From contig JAIWNE010000013.1 in NCBI GenBank assembly GCA_025331445.1, forward strand, positions 124,001 to 188,000: a DNA stretch of 64,000 bases. Direction: 5' to 3'. Positions 61,605 through 64,000 of this stretch are shown here, piece after piece; position 1 is the first letter of the stretch; every line of letters starts with the position of its first letter. The notes under the pieces are model-generated. The model was given only the letters and a program-made list of their open reading frames with translations. It was not told the DNA's origin and made no database searches. The translations under genes were made by a program, and so were the position numbers. This stretch comes from Blakeslea trispora (Eukaryota; Mucoromycota; Mucoromycetes; Mucorales; Choanephoraceae).

Positions 61605-62565
61605 TGTCTATGAAAAGAAGGAACATAGAAAATAAAAAAAAAGCTTTTTTCGTTTCTCGAAATTTTAAATTCAGAGGCACACAGATGTTTTTGACATGAT
61701 TGATTTACTAGTTTTTCGGACTGCATTTGGCTGTTTCAATGTAGCAATTCATATGACAATGATTGGATGTTAAATAACAGTGTCCTATTACTGAATCAAA
61801 CAAAGTACACGCGCAGATAGGTGTTATACATAAACCAAAATGCTTGATTGAATTGAAGCTTAAATGCATTGTATAGTAAGGCATAATTGTTTTTTATGAT
61901 CCGTATGCTGTTTTGAAAATAAAAAAAAAAATGTCATAGAGGTAGAGATATACATCGAAAGCTTCACCCCCGAAATTTAACCGTGATTGATAACCATTCT
62001 ACAAGAAATGGAATTAAATGAATCTGGATGCCATAGTATACTTAGGAAGAAAAAGAGCTATCTAATCATGACAACTTGGTTCATTCAATTCCATTTCTTT
62101 TAGAATGGTTATCAATCACGGTTAAATTTCGGGGGTGAAGCTTTCAATGTATATCTCTAAAAGGCATAGTTGTATTGAAAATCCAGACCAGTAAGAAAAA
62201 AAGCATTAGAGTGATATTCATACAAATGCTTGAAACGGCTTGTATAATAGCTTGTACCAAAAATTACGTTGTTTGACTATCAACACTATATATGATAGAC
62301 CGCTAATGAGAACAAATGACTCTTTGTTCCCAACTGATTCAATGCTCCTCATTATATCTTTTCTTTTTTGGCTTTTTTATAGTAGCTATTTTATATTTCA
62401 TTGGTAGTCTCTAGTTTCGCAGCAATGACGCATTGCACCAATTGATTTTGTCACAAATCGGAGATCGGTAGGATCTGTCAAAATAAATACTTAAAGTTGA
62501 TTTTTCTACCTTTCTTTTTTTTTTCACAAAAAGAAATTATACTCTATCTTTATTAATTAATTATT
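61605..62565. other. intergenic with a palindromic element
   Basis: About 960 nt between divergent genes. It contains the TA-flanked palindrome at 61943-62159 and otherwise AT-rich sequence without a gene. Confidence 0.5.
61943..62159. mobile_element. long TA-flanked palindrome (foldback/MITE)
   Basis: Arms of about 79 nt (61945-62023 and 62079-62157) are near-perfect inverted copies, with a core of about 55 nt. Both ends are TA followed by GAGATATACAT, so the whole is bounded by TA. The arms include AGCTTCACCCCCGAAATTTA. No coding capacity. It is unrelated in sequence to the MITE at 12525-12689 but has the same architecture. A transcript across it would fold into a very stable hairpin. Confidence 0.8.
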
Positions 62566-64000
62566 ATGCCTGAAATTGCTGAAGTAAGCTCAACAGAAAC
62601 TTGCAAGAAGAACACGAATTGATCAGAATTGACTGTTCCATAGGTTGAAAGAGCTCGCTTGCGTTTACATAGACAATGTTTGAACCACAAAATAACCGAT
62701 GTTGAAGTGGTAAGCAGAATTGAGAAGCAGTTTGCATATCAGGCTCCTTACCCGTGCGATCTTGTAGGTACAAGACACCAACATATTTAAGGATGTGAGC
62801 CCGGATGAATTTGCAGCTACAATTTTAAACAAAACAGTTGTTGGAACAAAGCGTTGGGGAAAATATTTTATTTTGAGTAAGATGAAACAGCTGCTGCTAC
62901 AAACCATAACTCGAATACTGACACATAGCAGTGCTTGATAATGATGGGCCTCATATTGTAGGTCACCTTAGCTTGACCGGTGGTCTTCGAGTGAGTTGAA
63001 GGAAAAAGGATCGGCTCAAGGAAAGATATACTAATCTACTACGCAATTCCTTTTTTCTTTATCTTTTAGTTCAAGCACGAAGAATTAGCAAAAGGATTGG
63101 ATTGGCCACCTCGTTTTCACAAGCTGTTAGTTACATTCACACATCCGGAAACAGGAAACAAGGTAGAATTTGGCTTCAAAGACCCATTAAGATGGGCTCG
63201 TCTCCGGCTCATTCCAGGAGACCCTTTGGTGGTTCCTCCGATTAGTAAACTAGGCTTTGATCCCATCCTGAATATGCCCGATTTTGAGAAGTTCAAAAAG
63301 TTAGTGATTCGTCGTGCTGTACCTACCAAGGCACTACTGTTGGATCAGTCTTTTGCAGCAGGCATTGGAAATTGGGTTGCAGATGAAATTTTGTTCCAGG
63401 CCAAGATTCATCCTGCGCAATACACAAACACACTGACGGATCAAGAAGTCAGTGATATGTATCACAAAATGAAATATATTTGCGATCTCGCTGTATCTGT
63501 AGAGGCGGACGAAAGTAAATTCCCAGAGTATTGGCTCATGAAACACCGCTGGAATAAGGGAAAGAAAAATGAAGTTAAAGGACGGCTACCTAATGGTTTA
63601 TTGTTGAAGTTTGAAACTGTAAATATTTCAGATTTGGTACCACAAAAAAAGGGGCGTCATTAACTAACCGAACACATGATAGGTTGGTGGAAGAACATCC
63701 GCTTATGCTCCAGATATACAAAAGCTACGAGTTTCTGAAAATCATGTTGTAAAGAAAGCACCTAAAAGAAGAAAGAAGGAAACTGATTTTAAAGTCTTCC
63801 AAGACTCAGAGACCGACGAAGAAGAACAAAAGGTTGTCAAGAAAGTAAACAATAGAAAAACAAAGACAACCAATTTTACTGCTACTCGTTTTAAGAAAGA
63901 AAACGACGCACCAATTAAAGATATTGAAATTAAGAAGGAACTGGAGCAACCATCAAAGCCAATTCTACGTCTCTCTCAACGTTACAACCTTAGACAACCA
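62566..64000 (+). CDS. FPG1: formamidopyrimidine-DNA glycosylase (Fpg/MutM type), 3' end outside window
   Basis: Base-excision repair enzyme that removes oxidised purines. Six exons are visible: 62566-62583, 62644-62709, 62768-62876, about 62932-62990 (or from 62929), 63070-63618, 63683 onward; the last runs past the window end. It starts MPEIAEVERAR, with the catalytic Pro2 and the Glu3 of the Fpg family. Further motifs are the conserved Lys in VVGTKRWGKYFIL, GHLSLTGGLR, and the helix-two-turn-helix core FAAGIGNWVADEILFQ. TVGGRTSAYAPDIQKL then replaces the zinc finger, as in plant and fungal Fpg. The last exon continues as a basic, low-complexity tail (KKAPKRRKKE, EEEQKVVKKVNNRK). The first exon is only 18 nt. 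Fpg has a patchy distribution in fungi. Confidence 0.92.

Overview
The window is nuclear DNA of a filamentous fungus, most likely an early-diverging one of the Mucoromycota (Rhizopus/Mucor type). The evidence is AT-rich DNA full of poly-A and poly-T runs; genes split by many short introns (about 40-110 nt) with GTAAGT-like donors; and conserved eukaryotic proteins such as Tom40, Rsp5, Prp16, eIF3f, a Yck-type casein kinase, Isc1 and Ytp1. There are no bacterial operons. The species call is an inference from style and protein content, because no search was possible.

Layout. 1-20.3 kb is gene-poor. It holds a DUG1-type dipeptidase (2383-4200), a membrane casein kinase I (6702-8263), a dead MULE DNA transposon (about 10520-12329), a TA-flanked palindromic MITE (12525-12689), a dispersed repeat, a cluster of unrelated tandem arrays (13997-14762) and a decayed unknown gene (about 18.78-19.35 kb). 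20.3-46.4 kb is gene-dense: TOM40, RSP5, PRP16, an NDUFAF2-like assembly factor, an F-box protein, a Pumilio protein, eIF3f, a Ted1/Cdc1-like phosphoesterase, a two-HMG-box protein, a SCYL1/Cex1 pseudokinase and a DUF4203 membrane protein. 46.4-49.3 kb is a repeat-rich gap with one tRNA-Arg(ACG). 49.3-64 kb holds an ANKRD54-like protein, ISC1, a YTP1-like protein, an MFS transporter, a DUF1279 mitochondrial protein, a degraded esterase, an Mpv17/PMP22 protein, a BMT6-like rRNA methyltransferase, a second TA-flanked palindrome and an Fpg DNA glycosylase cut off by the window end.

The genes are housekeeping functions with no shared pathway. Informative arrangements are two tight divergent pairs (RSP5/PRP16, 242 nt between start codons; ISC1/YTP1, 116 nt) and convergent pairs with very short gaps (ANKRD54-like/ISC1, 46 nt; MFS/DUF1279, 74 nt). 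I rebuilt exon structures by hand from reading frame, splice motifs and family consensus. Most models close exactly in frame. The Pumilio gene and the 5' end of the HMG-box gene remain uncertain.

I found no obvious new multi-gene system. The most unusual signals are three well-supported GC-AG introns, all with the donor GCAAGT; a 12-nt micro-exon in the MFS gene; the adjacent tandem arrays with strong G-quadruplex potential; two long TA-flanked palindromes; a diverged repeat family seen twice; and two clearly dying genes (MULE transposase and esterase).
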